From Physocladia obscura (taxonomy: Eukaryota > Chytridiomycota > Chytridiomycetes > Chytridiales > Chytriomycetaceae), in assembly GCA_027596945.1 (NCBI GenBank), contig JADGJH010000234.1, forward strand, positions 1 to 24,070: a stretch of 24,070 nucleotides of DNA. The letters run 5' to 3'. This document shows positions 1-9,381 of this stretch, one piece after another. How positions within the stretch are numbered: position 1 is the stretch's first letter; every line of letters begins with the position of its first letter. A program made the translations under genes and the position numbers. The notes under the pieces were generated by a model. It made no database searches. It was not told the origin of the DNA and saw only the letters and a list, made by a program, of their open reading frames with translations.

Positions 1-315
1 AAATAACATTATTTTCTTTCACAGTTATCTAATAAATAATATTTCCAATTCTATTAAATATTATTTAACATTTATTCAGCTTGTATAACACATTTTATTT
101 CTCAAATCTAACACCTCCCCTCAAGGTGAATATGTGTTACACTGCCAGAACTTTTCTAAATCTTTTAGCTCTATCTTTCTAGGAGTCCAGTCTATATGGA
201 TCAAAATTATAAGAATAGGAATTGCACCTATCTCCTAGATTAATTACTGTAAAACAAAAACCAATTTTCTAAAAAAACAAAACTGATTCTCAACAGAATG
301 AGAAAGTAGAGGAAG
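1..315. other. Non-coding flank of a decayed retroelement
   Basis: AT-rich sequence without a supportable gene. It holds no CpG dinucleotide, like the adjoining copia fragment, so it probably belongs to the same transposon block. A C-rich motif near 112-126 (cctcccctcaaggtg) could come from an LTR or leader, but I see no second copy in the window that would show it. Confidence 0.4.
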
Positions 316-985
316 ATGAGGATATTGTTATTGAATAAAAACAATAATACTGCATCAATTAGAAAAAATGGACAGAATTGGAGAGTGACTTGTTCAAACC
401 CAAACAAAGAAATAGCCTCACCAGACTTTCTTTGGGAAGGAAAAGTGGAAAACTTTTCAAGAGAGCTCCCATTTGGTTGTCAAGTGATAATAAACCAACA
501 TGAGGATCAGTGCAATGGAAAATGGGCACAACCAGGAATTTCAGGAATTTTCCTTGGAATGGTTGGTTGTTAATCTACAAGGTACATGCAGCAATGGGTT
601 TGTTGAACTCTCAAAATCATTTTCAAGGTCTTTCTTTAAACCTGGAAATCAGAAATCAGTCTCTTGGAGCTAATATGTGAAATAATTTCACAATTCTTCT
701 TGATTTCTGCATTGTGCACCAATTCATAAACAAATGGACAAAACTGTGACAAGTGTTTGGCCAGAAAATGAAATTCAACATATAGAGGAATTTGCAGATG
801 TTGATATATTGGAAAAAAAAAAAGAAGATTCATCACATGTTTCACTTCAGGGCAGGAATAATAGATTTCAACAATAAAAGAATTAATGAAACAAGTTCCA
901 GAGTTGATAATTCCAGTTAACACTGATAGTGATGTGACTGATGATGAAGAAGGTGATTCACCTTGTGAAAGCTCTGGTGAATAAT
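316..985 (+). mobile_element. Ty1/copia-like retrotransposon fragment, decayed
   Basis: An 85-codon open stretch (316-573) carries LPFGCQVIINQHED, then KWAQPGISGIFLGMVG. This matches the region after the integrase core of copia polyproteins, where an (A/P)FGC motif precedes a (G/I)FLGY motif. Downstream the homology seems to continue through several frames and stops into an acidic stretch, about 918-984, reading NTDSDVTDDEEGDSP, like the variable linker before copia reverse transcriptase. No intact protease, integrase core or reverse transcriptase is visible and no LTR pair was found. The lack of CpG and the many stops point to an old, probably methylated copy. Class call is moderately sure; exact ends are not. 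Confidence 0.5.
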
Positions 986-1201
986 CTAGAATTAATCTAG
1001 AACTTGGTAAAGTCAACTAAATCCAATGAATCTAAGTAGTCTTGAAAAAGTTTTAAATAAATGTGGAATCAAATTTTGTTGAGAAATGATGAAGTAGAAA
1101 TTGAATGGATTAAGATCCAATGTTCAGACAAAAATAGGAGAAAAGCTTCTAATAATAAAGTTATTTCAGAGTAGAACTGAAAAAAAAAGATTGGTTGGAA
1201 A

Positions 1202-2214
1202 ATGAATGAGCCTGCAATGCTGATCGATGAACAACCAACGCAACAGCCAATACAAACGCAAGGAGAAACACAAACGCCAGCGCAAAAAGCGGAGGCCGTG
1301 CTTCGCAACAGTAGCAAGCGCAGTAATGGCAGGCGGCACATTGCAACCGACGAACCCGTTTCGAAAAAAATTCAGCAGCAGCGCGCAACTTTACGCGCGT
1401 ACCGCGAGCGCAAAAAACGTTACGTTAAAGACCTCGAGGAAACGGTGGCCGATCTGTCGCGGGTTCGTTGCACATTTTCCCCTCAGCAAGCCTAAACATA
1501 AACTGGAATTTATTATTCGTAAAGGAAACCCAAGTTGGTGAATCCCTCAAGCTACACGTCAAGCACCTTGAAGCTGAAAATGTGATCCTGCGCCAACTGG
1601 CTGCGCCCTTTGATATGGACCAGACCACTACCAATATTCTCCACTTATCTACCCCAAAGACAAATCAGCCACGAACAATAACTGCACAAGAACTGTTAGA
1701 ATCTGCGGAACCAGCTCCCACCACAAATCTCTTTGTGAGATCAGATTTTATTCCTTCCACGCACTACGATACTTTTGCTGAAACGCATACGCAATGGGAC
1801 CTCGAATCAGTGCTTCGGATTGATCCCAGTCGAGGCTCGTTGTCGAAGCTCGTCACCCCACCTACTGATGAGAACCTCATCACCTCGAATTTTGAAGAAA
1901 CTCGTGACGCCTTGTATGCCATTCCTTCGCTCTCGAACGAAAGTCAACTAGTAGATGAATTGATTGACCTACTTACCGTATGTATTTGTATTTGAATTTA
2001 AAATTAATTTTTAACTAGTATTTCACAGAAATTCACTCGAATTAATACTGACATTTCGAACCCACATGTATGCCGCGTAAAATTTGCAATGATTAAAAGC
2101 AGGAAAGGCAAGATATTGGAAAAATGTGCTAAATGCAACAAGGACATGGGTGCAGTGGTTTTAATATTAACTGCCGTCACAGAACAGTACGGGATTATTG
2201 ACGCTTACACATAA
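1202..2214 (+). CDS. AP-1 (Yap1/Pap1)-like bZIP transcription factor, copy 1
   Basis: Predicted 299-residue nuclear DNA-binding protein from three exons: 1202-1462, 1525-1977 and 2029-2214. Introns are 62 nt (donor GTTCGT, acceptor AAAG) and 51 nt (GTATGT...CACAG), both phase 0; the second is the more convincing. The basic region near residues 55-75 reads KKIQQQRATLRAYRERKKRY, with Q60 where bZIP proteins have the invariant Asn. A leucine zipper follows with a 10-residue break at the first intron, then LEAEN and an LAAPFD motif. The C-terminus has IPSLSNESQLVDELIDLL, the family's export/cysteine-rich domain core, but without its cysteine (Ile instead). The last exon resembles that of the gene at 5610-6788 (GKILEKC versus GKIIDLC). 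The first ATG with an open basic-region frame was taken as start. The family is clear; a redox-blind, altered DNA-binding role is inference. Confidence 0.85.
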
Positions 2215-2243
2215 CTGGATGATTCGATGGAATTAATGTGTAT

Positions 2244-2249
2244 AATAAA
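2244..2249 (+). terminator. AATAAA polyadenylation motif after bZIP copy 1
   Basis: AATAAA lies about 30 nt after the stop at 2214, a normal distance for a 3' processing signal, and supports the stop chosen for the third exon. Confidence 0.4.
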
Positions 2250-2448
2250 ATGTTTAAAATAGCTAAGATGAAGGTTGTGTGTAAAGCGAGTTACGGCGTA
2301 TTTGAAATACCCACAATCACCGAATCAAATACCGATGACAAATCATTTTTTTTTTTTGATTTCGAAATCTGCATTGCAAATACTCACAACGCCCCAAGCG
2401 TGAAAAAGTCTATCAGAAGACGCTCTTGAACCGAAAGGACATCCCCAT

Positions 2449-3120
2449 ATGGCCACGCCCCAAAATGCCAGTGCCAACAGCCATCATGTAGCTGTAATTG
2501 CCGCCAAGTGCCCGGATATACAGTTGCGGGAACACGCAACTGTTTCCGATTTTGAAAAAACGCCTCATACCAATCTCTACGACAACTCTACCAAAAGTAA
2601 CACAAAAAAACCTGATACTACGATGCAAAAAAAACGGAAAAGAAAATCTATGTCGAAAGCTGCTGCAAAGATTCATCGAATCTGTCCAACAAACAGCAGT
2701 GCTAAAAAATGCCTCATCTTCGGAACAAAACGGAGAGTGATCCTCAAACCCCAAACACTGTTCCGCCGTGCAAAATTCCACCACCTGAAACATGGCCAAC
2801 GCAAGCAACAGCGAGAGGAACGACAATGCCCAAAACAGGCAGCTTACATTGCGAGTCTCAAGGCACGAATCGAGGAGCTCCGAAAGTTTGACATTGAATC
2901 GGAAAACGAGCGGCTGATGCAACGGCTCGAAAAATTGCATCGCGAAAATATGGCGCTGAAGCGTGCGGTTAATCCGTTTGTATTTTTGGGGTATGCGGGA
3001 AAGGGGTGGTTGGATGATGTTTGCCGGAATTTGGCCAATGGTGCTTTCGGGCCACCTTCTGTTTTGTCGCTTGATTCTCCTCCTGACTCTGAAGTTGCTG
3101 AGTCACCTGATCCTGTGTAA
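2449..3120 (+). CDS. Compact, divergent AP-1-like bZIP protein, copy 2
   Basis: A 223-residue single-exon reading frame with normal CpG content, starting 234 bp after copy 1. The N-terminal half is basic, with a cluster at residues 61-70 (KKRKRKSMSK) that could serve as a nuclear localisation signal. Residues 117-125 read QRKQQREER and fit the bZIP pattern N-R-x-x-Q-R-x-x-R with Gln for Asn. The distance from this motif to the coiled coil (YIASLKARIEEL, from residue 133) is two residues longer than in the sister genes. The zipper continues as RLEKLHRENMALKRAVNPF. It lacks the long spacer of its paralogues and goes quickly to GWLDDVCRNL (187-195), which matches the LVDELC core of the family's C-terminal domain, then an acidic/proline tail. 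An unseen upstream exon is possible. Membership of the family rests on zipper and C-terminal motif; DNA binding is doubtful. Confidence 0.65.
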   Translation: MATPQNASANSHHVAVIAAKCPDIQLREHATVSDFEKTPHTNLYDNSTKSNTKKPDTTMQKKRKRKSMSKAAAKIHRICPTNSSAKKCLIFGTKRRVILKPQTLFRRAKFHHLKHGQRKQQREERQCPKQAAYIASLKARIEELRKFDIESENERLMQRLEKLHRENMALKRAVNPFVFLGYAGKGWLDDVCRNLANGAFGPPSVLSLDSPPDSEVAESPDPV

Positions 3121-3144
3121 GGGTGAACTTTTCACGTTGGTTCG

Positions 3145-3150
3145 AATAAA
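3145..3150 (+). terminator. AATAAA polyadenylation motif after bZIP copy 2
   Basis: AATAAA begins 25 nt after the stop at 3120, supporting this stop as a true gene end. Confidence 0.4.
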
Positions 3151-3300
3151 AAATGAATGTGTTTATAACAGAATTTTATCGACATTATGAAAAGGTGTAG
3201 GAGGTTGAAAAACTCAGACGTACAGCAACAGAAATAATTGAATATGGAATCTTTTTTCAATCCATAAATTTGCTGAATTTTATTCTTCGTCAAAAATTTA

Positions 3301-3888
3301 TCAAATTTTTATGGAGCGATAAGTTTTTATTACAGCTTGATTTTTAAACTCTTTATTTCTGAATTTTAGATTAAGCTAGATCAGCAAACCAACGAGAAAA
3401 AAATAATTAATCGAGTCCATCAACACGAGCGCAATAGAAACATAAAAATTGGTGCAATCGGAACTCTACTTACACTGCAATAGTATAACCAATGACGGAC
3501 TCGATCTCGGCATTGTCGCTATTCAAATAAGCCCAAACAAAAGGCGTCTGAAAAACAAGAGGCAAAAAAAAATCTATTCATGTTAAATTTTCTTCAAACC
3601 CCTGTCAACAGTATGATTGAAGAAAATAAACTATCACTTGAACAATCTTGTCATTTTTCAATAAAACAAACTGCGACTACGAATTAATACAAGGCTCTTG
3701 TCTCAAATTCTACGGCTATATCTCTAAATTGACCGGCGCAGACATATTGCTTGTTAACTCATTGCCGTCTTTTGGAATTGAAGGAGGGTTATGAGGACAA
3801 ATTTTCAACTACAAATTTCTTGGCTAATTTACGACTGACTAATGTGCAATTCTTTGCGACGGCACGACTTGCTTCCTTTTCTTTTTTC

Positions 3889-3923
<35 letters not shown>

Positions 3924-4345
3924 GATTATTTATTTTATTGAAGAAAATTTCTATCACTTTGCAAAATGGTGAACACAAATTTGTAACTTCTCAACGTTTG
4001 CTGCTACTTTACATTCATTAACAATTCAACATTTCCATAGAAAAAAGGATAAAACATGAAGTAAAAATTGAAAACGGCAATGTTGGAATGATTGGCGAAT
4101 GATGAAATATATTCTCAACAGATTTTTTGCTTACATCTATTCATGGAAGTTTGAACTGTTTTCCATTATGAATATTTTTGCTATTACGATCATGATAATT
4201 CTCGACTTGAATATTATAGTTTGATAACAAAATTTTTATTCAAAACAATTTTTTTTGCCAACGCTTTGTTATCAAAATTTTTCCTTTATGAATTCTTTCC
4301 TTTTTAGAAAGCCAACATACCGTTTTCAAATTCCATCTCTGACAT
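3301..4345 (-). CDS. Candidate small multi-exon gene, function unknown
   Basis: A tentative model on the strand opposite the bZIP array: exons 4321-4345, 3813-3871, 3474-3547 and 3301-3358, which join in frame to 71 residues. The best part is exon 3474-3547: a pyrimidine-rich acceptor (TTTTTCAG), a perfect donor GTAAGT, normal CpG content and the open reading TPFVWAYLNSDNAEIESVIG. The first exon reads MSEMEFEN and ends at GTATGT. Exons two and four depend on weak sites in AT-rich DNA, where chance GT/AG pairs are common, and could be wrong. The inferred introns are long (115 to 449 nt) compared with those of neighbouring genes. I do not recognise the product. Confidence 0.28.
3898..3924. repeat. 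(TTA)n microsatellite
   Basis: About nine consecutive ATT/TTA triplets. It falls in a proposed intron of the candidate minus-strand gene, or in intergenic DNA if that model is wrong. Confidence 0.9.
4222..4282. repeat. Short inverted repeat
   Basis: A 12-nt arm TTTGATAACAAA is followed about 40 nt later by its exact reverse complement TTTGTTATCAAA. The AT-rich hairpin could be a remnant of a small element; no target duplication was seen. Confidence 0.4.
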
Positions 4346-4481
4346 TTTTATTTTTATTTTTATTGAATACGCGTGGCCTTTTTATCTATCATAATTACAA
4401 AGATAAGGTCTGGCGGAATATTCGGTGATATAGAAAAACAAAGAAAGAGGAAGCAATAAAAACGGGGGTAAAAACAAAATA

Positions 4482-4928
4482 ATGATTAGTACACAAGAAA
4501 TGGATTATCAAATTGATGGCAAAGGCCTATTGGCCAACGTAAAAGTCAACACGACGACTAAGAGCTGGACCGTCGCCTGTATCAGAAACTAAAAAAGCAG
4601 TTCGATTAAGAAAGGTAATGACATCAAGGTGATAATAAATGTTATTACGTTAAAAATCAGCAAAATAAATAATTTACGGAAAATTACTTTCTTTGACTAG
4701 ACACAACAAGTATTCAGAGAACGGAAAGCCAACTGTACGAAACAACTCGAAACACAGATTCTAGAGCTAAAACAAATACTCGAATCGAGGGATCCAAAGC
4801 ATTTTCACACGAAGCTCACATTTCGAGCTGCGGAATTAGAGGCAGAAAATGCGCTTCTAACGACAATGTTAGAGCAAAAAAATTTGCAGTTTTGCCAAAT
4901 GAGTTCTTTTGATAAGTCAAATTTTTGA
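4482..4928 (+). pseudogene. Truncated AP-1-like bZIP gene, copy 3
   Basis: Two exons are clear: about 4546-4614 (reading RRLRAGPSPVSETKKAVRLR) and 4701-4928. They are joined by an 86-nt intron with donor GTAATG and acceptor GACTAG. The junction gives VRLRK then TQQVFRERKANCTKQLE, a bZIP basic region with Leu at the invariant Asn position. The intron sits exactly where intron 1 of the minus-strand gene at 10991-12437 sits. The zipper has two parts separated by a Pro-containing stretch and ends in AAELEAENALLTTML. A TGA stop follows 20 residues later, so the spacer and the whole C-terminal redox/export domain are missing. Upstream, the first exon frame has a TAA just before 4546, while an ATG at 4482 lies in another frame; a frameshift or an unseen exon is needed. 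Probably a pseudogene, but a short dimerising bZIP is possible. Confidence 0.6.
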
Positions 4929-5609
4929 AGAAAACGATCATATACTATTTTTTCACATATCTCGTTTATAAAACAATTGTACCTCACATTTTTTTTTTTC
5001 ATTCTAAAATTTTTTTGGAGTGTTGATATAAAGAAAAAAGAAAAAAAAACGACTTTTGAAGAGGGGAGGAATATAGAATAAATTCTAAATTCCAGAGAAT
5101 TGAAATAAATTTACAGGCTTATTTCAAAAGGAATGATCGGTGATTGGCAAGTAGCAAATATTATTTTCAAATAAATAAAATAAAAATTTCTTAATAAAAT
5201 GAAAATAAAACAAAAATCAACTAATAAAGTCAGATTCTAACCTTATCCTGGCCAAAATCAATTATCGTTAAGTTGCTGAGGAAAAAAACTTTCAGTCAAT
5301 CCAGGGTGAGCATTTTTTCGCGGATTTTTATTAGTGCACCTAATGATAGTAGACACGATGTTTTGGTTCTTGGATTTTTAAAGTAGCAGCCCGATTTTGC
5401 AGAATATAGATTTTGCGCTCGTTACTTGTAGATGTATTTATTTAAAACCGAGTTAAACAATATCAGTATGAATTTCCATAAACGAAAATTTTCTTTCCAT
5501 TTTAAATAGCCAGCAACAATGGTGATTTTATAGCCTTTATTTGAATGACGAAATCTGGATGTGATTTTTGCGATCATTTTTGGAGTGGTCCAGCAATTTG
5601 ATTTGAAAT
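4929..5609. other. AT-rich intergenic region between bZIP copies 3 and 4
   Basis: No gene is supportable. It must contain the 3' end of copy 3 and the promoter of copy 4. Poly-A and poly-T runs occur near 4989-5050. CpG is present (for example at 5320-5323 and 5417-5421), unlike the transposon blocks, so this is ordinary gene-linked spacer. Confidence 0.4.
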
Positions 5610-6788
5610 ATGGCAATGGACAATCGGGAAACAAGCTTCAGCTTTCTGCCTGGCTTTGATGAGAGCAACAATGTGGCAGGCGTGAATGTAGATTTGCTTG
5701 GCGACATCGACGAATTATTTGGTCAATCAGAAGTCGCACAGGAACCGGGACCGAAGAAACGCGGACGCAAGCCAGCGAACAGCGAACCGGCTACCAAACG
5801 CATCGCCCAGGTCCGAAGCGCAGCCCGCGCGTATCGCGAACGGAAAGAAAAGTATAAATTACAATCTCTTGTATTTTCAATTTATTTTACGTTACTATCA
5901 TTATTAAAAGGATTAAATTGGATTGTAGATACGTTGCCGAACTGGAAGCAACCGTCAAACAGCTTCAGGACGAGCGCCAAGGTGATTCTTCTGACCTAAC
6001 TCGCCGCGTACAACAACTTGAAGCTGAAAACTCGAGACTTCGTCTGATGGCCGTCGCATTTGATCCTTCTCACCTTTCATCACAAATGCAGTCAGCCCAA
6101 TATCAGCAGCCCCTCTTTCAACAACAGCTGCCACAACCGCAACAGCTGCCCCAACCACAACAGCAGTATGATCCAATATCATCACATCCAGTCGCAACTA
6201 TAGCGCCTCCAATTTTTAGTAATGACATTGACATTTTCTCATCCATTTCTTTTCCACAATTGCCTGCCAAAAATTTTAAGCAGAGCCACGCCGATATGGA
6301 TTTCTCGAATATTCGCATGTCGGATCTGGATGCTTTATTAGATATTCCTTTACCTGAGCCGCCTTCACCCCAAGATGTCATTGAACCACATTTTGATCGA
6401 GTAAAAGAATACCTGAAGAATGTTCCAAGTTTGATTGGTAATATTGGCTTGGTTGATGACTTGTGCCGCCTTTACATTGTAAGAAATATCATTTTGTACC
6501 TTTTTTTTTTTCCTTTTTTTTCCGTCTTTTTCCATCTTTTTTTTTTTTTTCCTGCGTAACTTTTTTTTGTTTTTCATTATTATTCAGAGTTATCTCGACA
6601 GAAACACAAGTGAATATGCAGCAATTATTGGAGCATGCCGATTCACCTATGGTGAAATTCAAGTTACACAAGGAAAGATTATTGATCTTTGCATTTCTGT
6701 TCCTGATGACTTGGATAAAGTTATGCGTCTTTTTGAGACAGTCACGAAGGAGTATGACATTAGTTTGCCAACGACTCCAATGAAATAG
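5610..6788 (+). CDS. AP-1 (Yap1/Pap1)-like bZIP transcription factor, copy 4
   Basis: Predicted 330-residue protein from exons 5610-5851, 5929-6478 and 6588-6788. Introns are 77 nt (GTATAA...TGTAG, phase 2) and 109 nt (GTAAGA...TTCAG, phase 0, with long T runs). The typical fungal AP-1 lead-in is present (KKRGRKPANSEPATKRIAQ), then VRSAARAYRERKEKY, with Val68 in place of the invariant Asn. The first intron splits the end of the basic region, at a position different from its paralogues. The zipper has an 11-residue break followed by LTRRVQQLEAENSRL. A Gln/Pro-rich activation-type stretch follows (about residues 122-142), then SDLDALLDIPLPEPPSP. The C-terminal domain core VPSLIGNIGLVDDLCRLY keeps only one of the expected cysteines. 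ATG 5610 was chosen; Met3 is an alternative. A stress or redox regulator is the family expectation, but the altered basic region makes its DNA target uncertain. Confidence 0.88.
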
Positions 6789-6815
6789 CAGCCGTCTTTT
6801 TTTCATTCTATGAGA

Positions 6816-6821
6816 AATAAA
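6816..6821 (+). terminator. AATAAA polyadenylation motif after bZIP copy 4
   Basis: AATAAA starts 28 nt after the stop at 6788, at the usual distance for 3' end formation. Confidence 0.45.
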
Positions 6822-6851
6822 CAAATATTATCTCCAGAGTTTAATATCAAC

Positions 6852-7054
6852 AATGATACGTTGGGTGACGAGTTAGTCGCTCGAAGCAGCCAACACGGTT
6901 CAGCGGGCGCAGGACCAATTTAATTGAAGAGCCAAACGGAGCAGACGCAAGGCACCAAATTCAGAGCCAGCATCCAAAACGTATTGGACAAATACGATCC
7001 GCAGTAACGCGAACATATCGTGAGAAAAAATTTAAAAAAACGCGCTAAAATATT
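6852..7054 (+). pseudogene. Broken first exon of an AP-1-like bZIP, copy 5
   Basis: This stretch, just downstream of copy 4, encodes in shifting frames KRSRRKAPNSEPASK and then KRIGQIRSAVTRTYREKK. These align with KKRGRKPANSEPATK and KRIAQVRSAARAYRERK of copy 4. One extra A in an A-run near 6981-6984 causes the frame change; an extra codon and a TAA near 7050 follow. Ile replaces the invariant Asn. No zipper exon or C-terminal domain is visible after it. CpG is retained, so it broke by indels rather than by CpG decay, and it is probably a partial tandem duplicate of copy 4. Confidence 0.65.
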
Positions 7055-7164
7055 TAATTGCATATTTCGTGAGAATTTACTCTTATTCTCTTTAAAATCA
7101 AATAATGCCGTCGAATTTACGCGTCAAAATTGAGACTGATAAAGCGCTGTTTCAGCAAATGGGT

Positions 7165-7329
7165 AGGGGGCACCTCGTCAACTGTAACTTTCAAGAATCA
7201 AAGATCGGCTAATAAACATTCGCTTTTAATATTTTAAACGAATTTTCTGCAGCACAAACTAAGTGGTACCCATTCAAATTTTCACATCTCTCCAAAATCT
7301 CCAATTTTTTTGGATGAGTGCCTCCCTTG
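7165..7329. mobile_element. MITE-like element with 9-bp target duplication
   Basis: A 165-bp segment is flanked by the exact 9-bp direct repeat GCAAATGGG (7156-7164 and 7330-7338). Its ends are imperfect inverted repeats: AGGGGGCACCTCGTC at the left, and GATGAGTGCCTCCCT at the right, whose complement is AGGGAGGCACTCATC. No coding capacity. A 9-bp duplication is typical of Mutator-like elements. The inverted ends are short and imperfect, so this is a candidate. Confidence 0.45.
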
Positions 7330-7333
7330 GCAA

Positions 7334-7357
7334 ATGGGGGTTTTTTACCCCCCCAAT
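7334..7357. repeat. G-run/C-run hairpin
   Basis: GGGGG, six T, A and seven C bases in a row make a tight potential hairpin just outside the MITE-like element. No terminator role should be assumed in a eukaryote. Confidence 0.5.
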
Positions 7358-7433
7358 CACACGCCCGCACAGTTTTTTCTGTGGAGCTTCTCTAATAAAA
7401 ATTTGAATTTCAAAGATTTTCCCTTCGGTTAGT

Positions 7434-7622
7434 GACAAATCAACTCAACTTTGAATAGTGTGTTTTATTTACTCTCAAATACAGTGACGTGTATTGTGTT
7501 TGATTTAAGTGTGAGTGTCCACTAAGAAAATTCATTGACAAATCAACTCAACTTTGAACACTGTGGGATTGTTGACTCAAATTCAGCGAGTGGTATTGTG
7601 ATTTATGTTAGTGAGACTCTCC
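7434..7622. repeat. Imperfect tandem duplication, ~103-bp unit
   Basis: GACAAATCAACTCAACTTTG occurs at 7434 and again at 7537. The sequence after each copy stays alignable (ATTGTGTTTGATTTAAGTG versus ATTGTGATTTATGTTAGTG). The second unit contains an AP-1 consensus TGACTCA at 7573-7579; the first unit does not. The duplication abuts the transposon-like reading frame that follows. Confidence 0.7.
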
Positions 7623-8306
7623 GCTTGAAATGATGTTGTCTTTTGGTGCCAGAATTATCTTGTTTCTTATTAGTAGTAGAGGCATTATTATTCTTTTCTT
7701 CAATGCTCACATTATTTATTCTTTTCTTTTTGGTTTCTTTGTCTTGTGTCTTATCATTTCTGGTTGCAAATCTGTACACAACTTCGGCAACCCTAAGAGA
7801 GTTTGATATTTCTGGCCAAGTTAATTTATGGCCTTCATCAGAAACCAGCCAATTATTAAAAGATAAATAATAGTGTCCATGGACACCAATTGTGTAAAGG
7901 TTAATTGTGCCCCTCAATTTATCTTTTATTCTAGAAACAGCTTCTTGAAGCTCTCTATCTCCTGGTTTTGCTGTTGGATTTACCAATAAGGCAGCATCCC
8001 CAAAAGATTGTAGTTTCAATAATAATTCAGAAATTATGAAATCTCCGTCATGTTAAAAACTTTCACTTCCAATTTATCTATTATTATTTGGAATCTGATC
8101 ATGTCAATAAATTCTTGTCAAAGCTTTTTGTCTAAGTGACTCTTAGCAGGGTTTGTCTTGATCTGTCCTATGCGTTTTAGAACATAAAGATAAATTTCCT
8201 CATGTTCTGCCCAGGATTTTTTTTGCAATTTTTCCAGCTTATTTCCATGATCACTAATTATTTCATCCTTTGCAGGGACTACTTTCTCTAGTAATTCCAG
8301 TTTCAT
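7603..8306 (-). pseudogene. Transposon-linked protein remnant of unknown function
   Basis: Read on the minus strand, 8118-8306 and then 7603-8019 give two open segments separated by about 100 bp with stops. The upstream part is a short coiled-coil-like piece (KLELLEKVVPAKDEI). The downstream 138 residues include SFGDAALLVNPTAKPGDREL, an internal GVHGHYYLSFNNWL and a basic, Asn/Lys-rich tail. Low CpG and neighbouring transposon remains suggest an accessory protein of a transposon, but I cannot assign a family. The globular part is well kept and could be a small real gene starting at 8019. Confidence 0.35.
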
Positions 8307-8529
8307 ATTATTTGGGTTACTTTCATAATAATTATGAATATTTCCAAATCCTCAAAACCTTGCGGTGACCAATCAAGCCAAGTTGCTACTAAATACTGGA
8401 AGGTGTATAAAAACTGTTTGTTTCTTTTTGAAAATAGTGACAGCAAATCAATAAAAATCAATCATCTCTAAAACTCTATGCTACACACTGCAAATTAATT
8501 CATTTGCAAAGATACCAGAAACAATTATG

Positions 8530-9350
8530 TCAAAAAGATCTAAAAGTGTAAAATAAACTAAACCTTATCAAAAAATTAGAATTCCTTACTTTGGGTCAAA
8601 TCAACCTGTTGTCATTGAAATCCCTGATCATTTATTGAATATGGAGAACCCAAATTGTGCTAATATTAATCAGTCTATGAAGAAAATAATAGCTGAATTG
8701 GAACAAACTATCAAAGAGTTACAATAAAGGGTGATGCTAATTCAAATGAAAGTAATGTTCAAGAAAGCAAGAAAGATCTAGTTATTAAAACACTATTTGA
8801 TGAAATAGCACAATTAACAGATGATAAAAGAAATTATGGAACAGAGAACAAATTATTCTCAATTGATATTCAGATTGGAATGGTTTTATATTCCAAAAAG
8901 AGATTAGATGTCAATTCTAAGAAGAATATTGTGAGACAACAAGAACTTATTTGGTGTAACCCAAATGTGCTACACAATGTTAGAGTATAAAGGATTCAAG
9001 CTGTATTGAAAGATGAATTCACTTGTTATTGAAAGAAATTGCTCAATTTGCTTAAAAAGTAAAGAACAAAACAGCAGACTTGCAATTTCCATCATTAAGC
9101 AGAAACTTTTTGTATTAATACAAAAAAGTTTTGTATGGGAAGGAAAATGCAAGATTTATTTAAAGACTGTTTTTGGAATTTATGATTGACAATTTTTGAA
9201 CAATGTAAAGAAAAAAGAATTCTTGCTAAAAATCCATACCATACACAATCATAACCAGAAATTGCAACACACAAACTCAAAAAGAATCAGCCATCCATTC
9301 AAAAGAGACTACTAAAGTATCTCAAGAATGATTTTGCAGACAACAAGATT
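8530..9350 (+). other. Decayed, CpG-poor coding remnant
   Basis: Plus-strand fragments in several frames look like former protein: IPYFGSNQPVVIEIPDHLL near 8581, a coiled-coil stretch KKIIAELEQTIKELQ ending in TAA near 8728, and FSIDIQIGMVLYSKKRLD near 8860. Stops and frame changes interrupt them. I do not recognise the family. The base composition and lack of CpG place it with the transposon remnants around it. Confidence 0.35.
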
Positions 9351-9381
9351 TTTGAACTGAGGTTTCAATGATAAATTATTC

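Noticed and set aside
636..1016. 126-codon minus-strand frame
   Set aside because: Antisense to the copia fragment, low complexity, no domain.
2413..2940. 175-codon minus-strand frame
   Set aside because: Antisense shadow of the bZIP gene at 2449-3120; the plus strand carries the coiled coil and the family C-terminal motif.
3751..3972. Plus-strand 73-codon frame with a poly-Leu end
   Set aside because: The Leu run is the translated TTA microsatellite; no supporting motif.
6489..6824. Minus-strand Lys-rich frame
   Set aside because: Complement of the T-rich second intron and last exon of the bZIP gene at 5610-6788.
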